Assembly (NCBI GenBank): GCA_042219835.1
Contig: JBHJMN010000016.1
Span: 1 to 64,000, forward strand
Source of the DNA: Paenibacillus_G elgii_A
GTDB taxonomy: Bacteria > Bacillota > Bacilli > Paenibacillales > NBRC-103111
Direction of reading: 5' to 3'
Length of the DNA stretch: 64,000 nt
The translations under genes and the position numbers were made by a program. This document shows positions 1-7,417 of the stretch, one piece after another. Positions within the stretch are counted from its first letter, which is position 1. Every line of letters starts with the position of its first letter. The notes below the pieces were generated by a model. It did no database searches. It was not told the DNA's origin and was given only the letters and a program-made list of their open reading frames with translations.

Positions 1-388
1 GTTATTTTGTATTAATTAAACTTTAATAGAATAGATTAAAGAGCTGGGATTGTCCGTGGACAGGCGAACGAGTTGCAGAAGACTTTCAGACAACCACCCA
101 CATAACCAAGGAAAATTTTCCTTACCCCGCTGGCATATGCAAATTAATCGTAATTCGATTGAAAAGTCTATCGAAAAGAATACGGAATTTAAAGTGCATG
201 ATAATTTAAAACAGGGTCCCAATAGTAGCGCAATAGTCCCATTCTTTGGCTAAAATCTATTTTAGAAAAATACCATTATGTGTAATAATGTTTTGGAAGA
301 ATGAGACTGAGAGGAAATGAGTGCTGTTGTTGGAGAAAACAATTAAACAAATTATTGAATTTATAAAGAGTCTATTTACGGAACAACT

Positions 389-760
389 GTGGTTATAACA
401 ACCTTACTTGTTGTTGCAATATCTGGAATAGGGTGGATATTATTCTCGTTAGGCAATAGAATGCGAAGAGGGGACGAACTCAAAATATGGAAGGTTGAGT
501 TGAAGCCCAATAAAATCATTGAGAAACAGAATAAATTGCTAGAAAAGCTCAACGAAGACTCGAAACAAAAGGCTCAGACCATCAAGCTTATTGAGCAGAT
601 TAATTTAGAAGTTTCTCGCGCTTTAGCATCACAATCTTTGGAACAATTTCATAAAAGGAAATCAGATACTTATCGTTTGGTATTACATGGTATCGGGACA
701 AAACTTACCAAAAAGAAATCGAATAGTCATTGTGTTGCTATTTTCGTGGACGACCTCTAG
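389..760 (+). CDS. Small single-TM coiled-coil protein, unknown function
   Basis: A 123-aa ORF with a GTG start. Residues 1-20 form one hydrophobic segment. They are followed by a basic stretch (NRMRRG) and a Lys/Glu/Gln-rich helix (about residues 40-75) that looks like a coiled coil. No family recognised. An overlapping short ORF in another frame (321-398, GTG start) encodes an amphipathic helix that would make a natural N-terminus for this membrane segment, so the gene may be frameshifted or translationally coupled. The region is AT-rich and poorly gene-dense. Bases 1-320 hold no convincing gene. Confidence 0.4.
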   Translation: MVITTLLVVAISGIGWILFSLGNRMRRGDELKIWKVELKPNKIIEKQNKLLEKLNEDSKQKAQTIKLIEQINLEVSRALASQSLEQFHKRKSDTYRLVLHGIGTKLTKKKSNSHCVAIFVDDL

Positions 761-1104
761 GGTAACTTGAAGGTTATGGAATCGTCCGGATTTAGTGCTG
801 AACCGACTCGTATTCGCCTGTTTGAAATAAACGTAAGGGAGGCGGAATTCCGGCAAGGGGATACCCATAGAAAGCATACCCGAGTTCTGTCGAATTGCCA
901 AGCTCCTTGAATATTGTTGTGCAGGCAAGACAGTCAGGTACAAAAATCCACCCCATGAAAAGTTTCTATACCTCTGTTGGTTCAGGCTGGCGGGGGATTT
1001 TTGCTTGTTCGCATTCATAAAATTAATGTGCAACATTTTCCACAGCGCTTTCGTCACTGTCTTCGGTGATGATTGGAAATCCGCGAATACGTTTAATCCA
1101 CTGC

Positions 1105-1133
1105 CCGGAGAACAATCTCCGGTTTTTCTTTTT
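1105..1133 (+). terminator. Rho-independent terminator
   Basis: CCGGAGA and TCTCCGG arms around a 4-base ACAA loop, followed by a T-rich tract. It lies in the gene-free stretch 761-1261, upstream of the HNH gene. Apart from this hairpin and a 44-codon open stretch from ATG 776 without recognisable similarity, that stretch shows nothing. Confidence 0.75.
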
Positions 1134-1261
1134 GCCGGTTCTGATATTGTTAATGATCTACAGGGTCAACTATGAGGGACCTTAAAGAATGGAACATACG
1201 GAATTCGTCAAACCTGTTATACTAAACTTTAGCGATGTCAAACGAAAAGAAGAGGAACAAT

Positions 1262-1825
1262 ATGATCGGAGCCTACTGCAGCTTGTATAAATTGTGCAAA
1301 CGCTGCGGACAAAGCAAATATTATCGGCAGTTCCCGACCCGAAGAAGCCGAAAGTCAAGCGGGTCCTCCCGCAAAAACGTATGCCGCAAATGCGAGAGGA
1401 ACAAGCCGGCCGCGCCAGCTCCGCAAGCGCCCCCGATACCGCGCACGGCGAAGCTGCTGAGACAAGACCGGAAGGGCATGATTCGCATGAAGGGGAAAAG
1501 CAACAGCGGCAGGCCGTGGATTCAAGAGATCGAATGGAGCCTCGCAGTGCTGTTGGTAGAGGAACGGGCGGCCGTCGTTGTCACGCCATATATGATTCGC
1601 CGGTTGTACAGCAACGACGATTTCCGCAGCATGATTATGACCCGGGACCGTCATACGTGCCGCTACTGCGGCGGATACGGCGATACGATCGACCATATCG
1701 TCCCGAAATCCAAGGGAGGCCATACGACGCCGGTGAACTGCGTATGTTCCTGTTATGCGTGCAACCAGAGCAAGGCCGATCAAGATGCCGCAGGATTTAT
1801 AGAAAAGCAGCATTCTCCTGTCTGA
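1262..1825 (+). CDS. HNH endonuclease family protein
   Basis: A 187-aa protein with a C-terminal HNH module: a CRYCG zinc knuckle, then the DHIVPKSKGG core and an NCV-x-SCYACN second knuckle. This is the typical stand-alone HNH layout (ββα-metal nuclease). The N-terminus has its own cysteine pairs (CKRCG near residue 12 and CRKCE near residue 43), suggesting an additional zinc-binding segment, then a Pro/Ala-rich linker. I chose ATG 1262 because GAGGAAC precedes it at a good distance; an ATG nine codons upstream (1235) is also in frame. It stands alone between a terminator and a decayed gene. Such orphan HNH genes are often of phage or mobile origin, but here the substrate cannot be inferred. 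Confidence 0.8.
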   Translation: MIGAYCSLYKLCKRCGQSKYYRQFPTRRSRKSSGSSRKNVCRKCERNKPAAPAPQAPPIPRTAKLLRQDRKGMIRMKGKSNSGRPWIQEIEWSLAVLLVEERAAVVVTPYMIRRLYSNDDFRSMIMTRDRHTCRYCGGYGDTIDHIVPKSKGGHTTPVNCVCSCYACNQSKADQDAAGFIEKQHSPV

Positions 1826-1949
1826 ACTGGGGCAGCGCCTACCTGTCTGCTCTCGATGGATAAGCTTTACAGTGAAGTAACTACGCAAGCACAAAGTTAT
1901 CCAAGCTTGCTGTCGAATATTACGGCAGCGGAGGTTATCGACAGGGGAG

Positions 1950-2236
1950 CATCAGCAAGTCATTAAGGCGCTGAACAAAGCGTGCGACGAGGAAGGTAGT
2001 ATGCTGTTCTCTTTACCGATGGACCTGACCGTTGTCATCTTGTTCACCTTCGTGCTGCTAATCTTCGGCAGGATTATCGGGTTAGCGCTGAACAATATTG
2101 TACATTTCCTGGGAAATTTCGATTTGTTGTAGAGGCTTGCGCAATACGCCATTCCGCTGTGACTATTGCTGTCGTATTCGTCCTGCTGTATCGCTTCACG
2201 CCGAATTTCTTGTCCATGTTCAGGGAAGTGCAGTAA
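1950..2236 (+). pseudogene. Decayed YihY/BrkB-family membrane protein (3' remnant)
   Basis: Translating from 1950 gives a segment that matches the C-terminal half of YihY/BrkB-type membrane proteins: an 'IKALNKACDEE' motif, like the family's conserved ALNRAYDVEE, then a long hydrophobic helix. An in-frame TAG interrupts at 2130-2132. The reading continues in another frame as a last membrane helix ending with 'LLYRFTPN', the family's usual LLYRYAPN signature, to a stop at 2234-2236. The N-terminal part is missing. Only about 95 codons of a normally 270-300 codon gene remain, so it cannot make a functional product. The family call rests on motif memory, not on a search. Confidence 0.6.
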
Positions 2237-2275
2237 TGGAGGTTAAAACGTCTATATGTTGAAGCGTAAACATAA

Positions 2276-2319
2276 AAAGAGGAAGACTACCATTCCTTCA
2301 GGTAGATGTCTTCCTCTTT
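2276..2319. terminator. Bidirectional terminator hairpin
   Basis: Long inverted repeat AAAGAGGAAGAC-tACC / GGTAgat-GTCTTCCTCTTT. It lies just downstream of the minus-strand gene ending at 2339 and can also end transcription coming from the left. Confidence 0.75.
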
Positions 2320-2338
2320 GCTTTCTTGGGCGATCTGC

Positions 2339-4288
2339 TTACGCTTCTTCGTCTTGAACAAGCGATGATACTTGTACGACGTAAGCTTTAACCGTCTTGT
2401 TTCCTTGCTTCAGGTCCTCGGTGGAAGTGTACGTGCCCGTTACGACCGCCGGACCGGTGCTGAACTTGAATTTGCCGGTCAGCACAATGTACAGGTCGTC
2501 GAACTTGACGATGGCCCGATGGTCCGCGACCGATTGGATGTCGCATTGGAACACGACCTTCGCGTTTTTGTGCTTCGGCAGCTCGTTGGCCACGATGCTT
2601 TTGACTTCCTTCGCACCTTCTTTGGCATCCTTAACCGTGCCGTCCTTCGTTTCTTTTTTGTCTGCGTCCTGCTTCATGTCGCCGTTTCTGTCCCGGCCGG
2701 CGTTGTCCGCGAAGTCCATGTCGGACTTGACGAAGACATACCGCCCGCTGCGGTATTCGTAGATCGCTTTCGCTTCGGCTTGAGGTCCCGAAACTTCCGT
2801 ACCGTTCTTGTCTGCACTGTTCTTATCCGTACTGTTCTTGTCAGCGCCGTTCTTTTCCGGCCGCTCGGGCACCGGATTATCGGCGCTTACGACGCCTTTA
2901 CGCACTGTCTCCAGCTTGTCGGCCTCCAGATCGAGAATCGGTTTAAGCTCGGACCCGTGCGCTTCGAACGCGACATAGCGGGCTTTTCGCTTTTTGGAGG
3001 CCGCTTCGAGCAGCAGCACGGGCTGTCCATCCAGGCTGAGCTCGTCGGCCGGGCGAAGCGATTTGACGGCTGCTAAGTCGCTTGGGACGGCTCCTTCCAC
3101 GACCTCAAGGCGCTGGTCCGGGAACAAGCGGACGAGCATGAGCTTTTTCTTGTCCGTAACCGCCGCGGCTGCCGTTTGCACGCCGTTCGCCCCTTTTAGA
3201 CTTGTGGCGGCGGTGAAGGCACCTTCGATGCCTGCCTTTTGAAACAGCACGGCCGGATCGTTTTCCAATCGGCGCTGATCGAGCGCCTGCAGTTCTTTAG
3301 ATGTGTCGCGGAACGTGCCGAGTGTTTTGTACAGCTCGTCGGCCTCCGCGTACTTTTTCGCAGCGATCAACTGCTCCGCCCGGGCCAGTCGGCCGTTTAT
3401 TACCGTTTGGATGTACCCGTTCAGCTTGCTGCCGTTGCCGAAGCGCTCCTTGTTGGACTGCACGGTTTTGGCAGCGGCCAGAAAGCCGCCCAGATCGCTT
3501 TTCTCCAGCTTGGCCAGCGTGTCCTGTGCCGCCTTCTCAAGTCTTGCAGCGACCCAGGGAGCCTCCCAGCCCCGATCCTTGTAAAACTTTTGCAGCCCTT
3601 CGCCTTCCTTCAACATTTCGTCCAGCGATTTGGATTTGAAAATTACGTCCAGTCGGCCTTGGTCGTATTTTTGCAGCAGCGGATTCAGAGCTTTTCGCTT
3701 CGCCGCTTCGTCTTTATAATAGGCCGCGGGAATTTGCAGCAGGAAGCCGACCGCGGTGTCGGTGTCGAATTTTTTCTTGGCTATAGCGCCCTCAACGTTT
3801 TGGATCAGCGCTGTCTTGACCGAGCCAAACGCTTCCGCGAAGCGTGCGTCGATAATGTAGGACGCCGCCGTTTCCGCAAACCGCTTCTGCGAGCCTTCGT
3901 CCAGCTTAGTAACCTGCGACTTGGCGGCTTGGTACGTTGTGTACGCATTCACCAAGCTGCCGGCATCGTTGACGGCAACCGCCGACGCGATCTGTTCAGT
4001 CAGAGATGAGAACAGCCGCTTCGCTTGCGTAACCGGCTGAAGAGCACTAAGCGCCTGCGCGGTCTCCGCCTCTTTATAATCGACGAAGTTGATGTTTTGC
4101 GCCTTGAGGAACAGCAGCTCGGCTTCGACCGCATTGCCTGCGGCAAGCTGCGCCGCCGCCTGCTGGTAAAGCTCCGCTTTTTTCCACCAAGCGTACACTT
4201 TGAAGCACGCCGCCAAGAGCAGAAGGGCAAGGACGGCAATCGCGGCGTTTCTGTAACGGACGGACCGTTTATACGTAGAGATTGACAT
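2339..4288 (-). CDS. Membrane-anchored envelope protein of the tubulin-like/vWA cluster, unknown function
   Basis: A 649-aa protein with a short basic N-terminus and one membrane helix at about residues 14-34; the rest is probably outside the membrane. Residues 35-330 are Ala/Leu/Lys-rich, helical and repeat-like (TPR or coiled-coil character). A hydrophilic low-complexity linker around residues 470-500 contains tandem DKN-type repeats, and a β-rich C-terminal domain follows. No named family recognised. The start is fixed by AAAGGAGG six bases before the ATG. It is the last gene of a three-gene minus-strand operon, 19 bp after the zinc-ribbon gene. That operon is divergent from the vWA/tubulin-like operon, so a role in the same envelope-linked system is a reasonable inference. 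Confidence 0.7.
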   Translation of the reverse strand: MSISTYKRSVRYRNAAIAVLALLLLAACFKVYAWWKKAELYQQAAAQLAAGNAVEAELLFLKAQNINFVDYKEAETAQALSALQPVTQAKRLFSSLTEQIASAVAVNDAGSLVNAYTTYQAAKSQVTKLDEGSQKRFAETAASYIIDARFAEAFGSVKTALIQNVEGAIAKKKFDTDTAVGFLLQIPAAYYKDEAAKRKALNPLLQKYDQGRLDVIFKSKSLDEMLKEGEGLQKFYKDRGWEAPWVAARLEKAAQDTLAKLEKSDLGGFLAAAKTVQSNKERFGNGSKLNGYIQTVINGRLARAEQLIAAKKYAEADELYKTLGTFRDTSKELQALDQRRLENDPAVLFQKAGIEGAFTAATSLKGANGVQTAAAAVTDKKKLMLVRLFPDQRLEVVEGAVPSDLAAVKSLRPADELSLDGQPVLLLEAASKKRKARYVAFEAHGSELKPILDLEADKLETVRKGVVSADNPVPERPEKNGADKNSTDKNSADKNGTEVSGPQAEAKAIYEYRSGRYVFVKSDMDFADNAGRDRNGDMKQDADKKETKDGTVKDAKEGAKEVKSIVANELPKHKNAKVVFQCDIQSVADHRAIVKFDDLYIVLTGKFKFSTGPAVVTGTYTSTEDLKQGNKTVKAYVVQVSSLVQDEEA

Positions 4289-4307
4289 AGGCAGCCTCCT
4301 TTCCTTT

Positions 4308-5246
4308 CTACAGGATGCCTTGGAATTCCGGGTCGAAGTCGTATTTCAGCTTCACGGCATCGCGCGCCTTCTGGGTCAGCTCGGGGTCGGCGTCCGGCTG
4401 CTCGGCAAGCAGCCGGCACAGCCGCAGCAGCCGGTCCTTCGGCAGCTCCTGGGCGTGGTCCATTAGCAGGCTGCGGTACGTGGGCAGATTGGACTTCACG
4501 CGCAGCGCGGCTCCGGCCGCCGCCGTCAGAACGTCTCTTCCCTCGGGAAGCCTCTCGATCATGCCCCGGTATTTCATGACGTAGTCGAGCGCTTCGCGGG
4601 TGATGAGTTGAGGACGCACTTTGCCGATTTCATGCATGTATTCGACGACGTCTTTGTCGAAACGGTTCGGCAGAAGCGAACTGAGCTCCAGGTCCATGTC
4701 GCTGCGCAAAATAAATTTGTTCAGGCAATACACCTTTAAGATTTTGATCGAGTCGTCGCGAATGAAATACCCGATTTCGCGGAACTTTTCATAGGCGGTC
4801 TTAAAGTCTTCCGCCCGGAGATCCGCTTCCGCATCGTCGATGTCGAGCAGCAGTCCTTCGCGAATTTTTTGCTGATCTTGCAGGAGTAAACGGCTTAGTG
4901 TACGTCTATATAAAATAGGCTCGTAGCGCTTATACAAAAAAACGTACAGCGCGAGCAGCAGAGCGGCGCCGATGAAAGATAAAATCATCTGCTCTGCGTT
5001 GCGGGCAAGCAGGAAGGCGAGGGCGCCGATCGCGCCGACGGCCAGCATGCCGGTCTGCCTGCGGTGCTTTAGCACCGCTCCGGCCAGCTCGGGGACGGCG
5101 CTGCGGCTTTGCTCGGCCTGGCATGAGAGGCAGCGGTCGTCCCACATGCAAGAATACCGGCTGCAGCGGCGGCACTGCTTCAAACGGTCAAACAAATGCG
5201 TGGTCGCCTGCGTTTTGCGGAATTGAACGGCAGTCTTAGTCGTCAT
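4308..5246 (-). CDS. Zinc-ribbon membrane protein, unknown function
   Basis: A 312-aa protein. A Cys cluster of the type CxxC-x4-C-x5-C-x2-C sits in the first 45 residues and looks like a metal-binding knuckle. Two hydrophobic helices follow (about residues 63-105). The remaining two thirds are soluble, acidic and helical, probably cytosolic. No family recognised. ATG 5246 is preferred over the GTG three codons upstream (5255) because GGGTG is then correctly spaced. It overlaps the end of the 50-aa membrane peptide gene by 11 bp and precedes the 649-aa envelope gene, indicating one operon. The TRAFAC GTPase on the plus arm also carries a CxxC ribbon, a shared feature of the cluster. Confidence 0.7.
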   Translation of the reverse strand: MTTKTAVQFRKTQATTHLFDRLKQCRRCSRYSCMWDDRCLSCQAEQSRSAVPELAGAVLKHRRQTGMLAVGAIGALAFLLARNAEQMILSFIGAALLLALYVFLYKRYEPILYRRTLSRLLLQDQQKIREGLLLDIDDAEADLRAEDFKTAYEKFREIGYFIRDDSIKILKVYCLNKFILRSDMDLELSSLLPNRFDKDVVEYMHEIGKVRPQLITREALDYVMKYRGMIERLPEGRDVLTAAAGAALRVKSNLPTYRSLLMDHAQELPKDRLLRLCRLLAEQPDADPELTQKARDAVKLKYDFDPEFQGIL

Positions 5247-5388
5247 GGCGTTCACCCTGATTTAAACTTGCCGCGAATGCGGCATCAATGTCTGCAAGCG
5301 GAACGTCTTGCTTCCGGCTATAAGAGCAATACATAAAATAGGCTAGAAGAAACAGGGCTCCAAGAGCCAACACAGCTGCGGTCAGCAT
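5236..5388 (-). CDS. 50-aa single-TM peptide
   Basis: Starts at ATG 5388, seven-to-eight bases after GGGGAGAG; a longer in-frame reading to 5502 has no ribosome site. The first 20 residues are a hydrophobic helix ending in YFMYCSYSRK, then a short acidic cytosolic tail. First gene of the minus-strand operon, overlapping the zinc-ribbon gene. Its size and form are those of a small membrane partner or regulatory subunit. No family recognised. Confidence 0.6.
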   Translation of the reverse strand: MLTAAVLALGALFLLAYFMYCSYSRKQDVPLADIDAAFAASLNQGERHDD

Positions 5389-5511
5389 GATTCTCTCCCC
5401 GGTATTTTCGAATTTGAAAGGCAATAACTTAAGAATTCTGTAAGGTTTCGTTAGTGGAATTTTACTTTGTGACCAGTTAATATGTAGATTAGTAGTCGAC
5501 ATGCAGTTCCA

Positions 5512-5540
5512 TTGTACAACCCTCTACGGCAATTTACTAC
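5512..5540 (+). promoter_or_regulatory. Candidate SigA promoter for the vWA/tubulin-like operon
   Basis: TTGTAC, a 17-base spacer, then TACTAC, in the 218-bp divergent gap between the two arms of the cluster and about 65 bp before the vWA start. Only partial matches to consensus; a second possible -10 (TATACC) lies at 5543-5548. Confidence 0.3.
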
Positions 5541-5606
5541 ACTATACCATATTGGTTCGGAATGGTTCGACATCGGGCCGTCCATAGGTTTGGAGGAATG
5601 AACCCC

Positions 5607-7379
5607 GTGAAAATCATCAAAGCGCTGCTCCGACCCGCCGCCGCTCTGCTGCTCGCCGTCCTGATGCCGCTTCAGGCCGCGGCCGCTCCGGCAGGCGCAG
5701 TCGATATGAAAATGGACGCCGTTCTGTCGGTGGATGTCAGCACGTCCATGAACGAGAGCGACGTCAACAAAGTCAGCAACGAAGCGATGAAAATGTTCGT
5801 CGACATGGCGTCCGTACAGGGCGACAAAATCGGCATCGTTGCCTATACCGATGAAGTGATGCGCGAGAAGGCGCTGCTCACCATCAACTCTGCTGCGGAT
5901 AAGCAGGACTTGAAATCGTTCATCGATAAACTGGCGAAGGGGCCTTACACCGACATTGCCGTCGGCGTTAGCGAAGCGGTGAAGGTGCTCGAATCCGGCA
6001 CAGAGCAAGGGCATGTTCCGCTTATCGTGCTGATGACCGATGGAAACAACTGGCTAAACACTGGCCGCACGCAGCAGCAGTCCGATCAAGAACTCGCCGA
6101 TGCGATCAAGAAAGCGCAGGACAAAGGCATCCCGATTTATACGATCGGGCTTAATGCCGACGGAAAGCTGAACAAGGCGGTGCTGGAGCGCATTTCCCAT
6201 GAAACGAAGGGCAAATCGTTCATCACGAGCACGGCGGACAATCTGCCGCAAATTTTGAGCGAAATTTACGCGAGCCACTTCAAGCTGAAGGTCGTGCCAC
6301 TGAACGGCTTTGTGGCGAACGGACAGTTTCAGGACGTGACGGTGACGATTCCGAACGCCAGCGTGCAGGAAGCCAACATCTCGATCATGTCTGCGAAGCC
6401 GGTGGAAGTCAAGCTGTTCGACCCGTCCGGCAAAGAGCAGAAAATTCCGTCGGACCGCGTCGTTTATACGGCTTCAAGCGCCTACTCTTTGTTGAAAATA
6501 TTGACCCCGGCGCAAGGCGATTGGAAGCTGCAGGTCAAAGGTGTACAGAAGGAAAAAATCAACATCAACCTCGTTTACAATTACGATCTTCAGCTCATTA
6601 TGGAACCCTTGGCATCGACGACGCTAAAGCCGGGCGACGAAGTGCAGGTCAAAGCGTATTTGCAGACCGCCGGGCAAAAGACGGCCGATGCGGATTTGTA
6701 CAAGGGCTTGAAGGCGTCGGCGGTCGTAACGGACCTGGATACGAAGAAGACCGAGGAGAAGCCCCTGACGATCGGCGCGCAAGGCATCGCGGGCAGCTTC
6801 AAGGTCGCGGACGCGCACGACTACGAGCTTAAGATCAAGGCGGAAGGCGCGAACTTCCTGCGCGAGACGCCGCCCGTGAAGCTCTCGGCCAAATCCGGCG
6901 GAGCGGCGGCCAAGCCTGCGACCGAGCCGGCGAAGGAACCGGCGGCCGGTGCACTCAGCCCGACCGTATGGGCGGCGATAATCGCCGGTGCGCTTGTGCT
7001 GGCGGGAGCCGTCCTGTACGCGCTGGTAGCTTACCGCAAAGCGAACAAGGGCTTCGTCGGGCAGCTCGTGATCGAGGTCAAGGACGAGGACACGGGCGAG
7101 CGGACGAATCCGCAGTACCGCAAACTGAACGCGTTCAAGGGCAAGGTGACGCTGCATCAGCTGCTCCAGCTCGCGCCGGAGTTTGCGGAAACGAAGGACA
7201 TCGTCTTCCGGCCCGGTCCGAACGATAGCGTGCTGCTGCACAATGCGACGCCCTGCGTCGTCGAAAAAGGCGGACGGGTGTTCGATGCCGCCAAAGGAAA
7301 AGAAATTCGTGCAAATGACCGCATCAAAATCGCGCTTCAAAACGTCAATAAGTCGATAAGCGTCGAATACTTGAAATAA
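5607..7379 (+). CDS. Secreted/anchored vWA-domain protein with cytosolic C-terminal domain
   Basis: A 590-aa protein. It has a signal peptide at residues 1-27 (basic start, hydrophobic core, AAAAP cleavage-like end). A von Willebrand factor A domain follows with an intact MIDAS: DVSTS at residues 43-47, a threonine loop around PYTDIA, and LMTDG. Two β-sandwich-like segments come next, then one membrane helix at about 450-474. A cytosolic domain of roughly 115 residues ends in a β-rich stretch reminiscent of an FHA or ubiquitin-like fold, though not a sure match. The GGAGG at 5592 favours GTG 5607; ATG 5598, in frame, would be only one base away from it. First gene of the plus arm, 38 bp before the tubulin-like gene. 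The topology suggests a sensor binding metal-dependent ligands outside and signalling to the tubulin-like protein inside. Confidence 0.8.
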   Translation: MKIIKALLRPAAALLLAVLMPLQAAAAPAGAVDMKMDAVLSVDVSTSMNESDVNKVSNEAMKMFVDMASVQGDKIGIVAYTDEVMREKALLTINSAADKQDLKSFIDKLAKGPYTDIAVGVSEAVKVLESGTEQGHVPLIVLMTDGNNWLNTGRTQQQSDQELADAIKKAQDKGIPIYTIGLNADGKLNKAVLERISHETKGKSFITSTADNLPQILSEIYASHFKLKVVPLNGFVANGQFQDVTVTIPNASVQEANISIMSAKPVEVKLFDPSGKEQKIPSDRVVYTASSAYSLLKILTPAQGDWKLQVKGVQKEKININLVYNYDLQLIMEPLASTTLKPGDEVQVKAYLQTAGQKTADADLYKGLKASAVVTDLDTKKTEEKPLTIGAQGIAGSFKVADAHDYELKIKAEGANFLRETPPVKLSAKSGGAAAKPATEPAKEPAAGALSPTVWAAIIAGALVLAGAVLYALVAYRKANKGFVGQLVIEVKDEDTGERTNPQYRKLNAFKGKVTLHQLLQLAPEFAETKDIVFRPGPNDSVLLHNATPCVVEKGGRVFDAAKGKEIRANDRIKIALQNVNKSISVEYLK

Positions 7380-7417
7380 ATATCCCATTTGGCCTTGGTA
7401 ACAGGAGGAGTCCGGAC

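Noticed and set aside
50..253. 67-codon ORF at the left end
   Set aside because: No ribosome site, odd composition, no recognisable motif, and an equal open frame on the other strand.
1294..1863. 189-codon second plus-strand frame over the HNH gene
   Set aside because: Shadow frame; the HNH zinc and DHI motifs are in the other frame.
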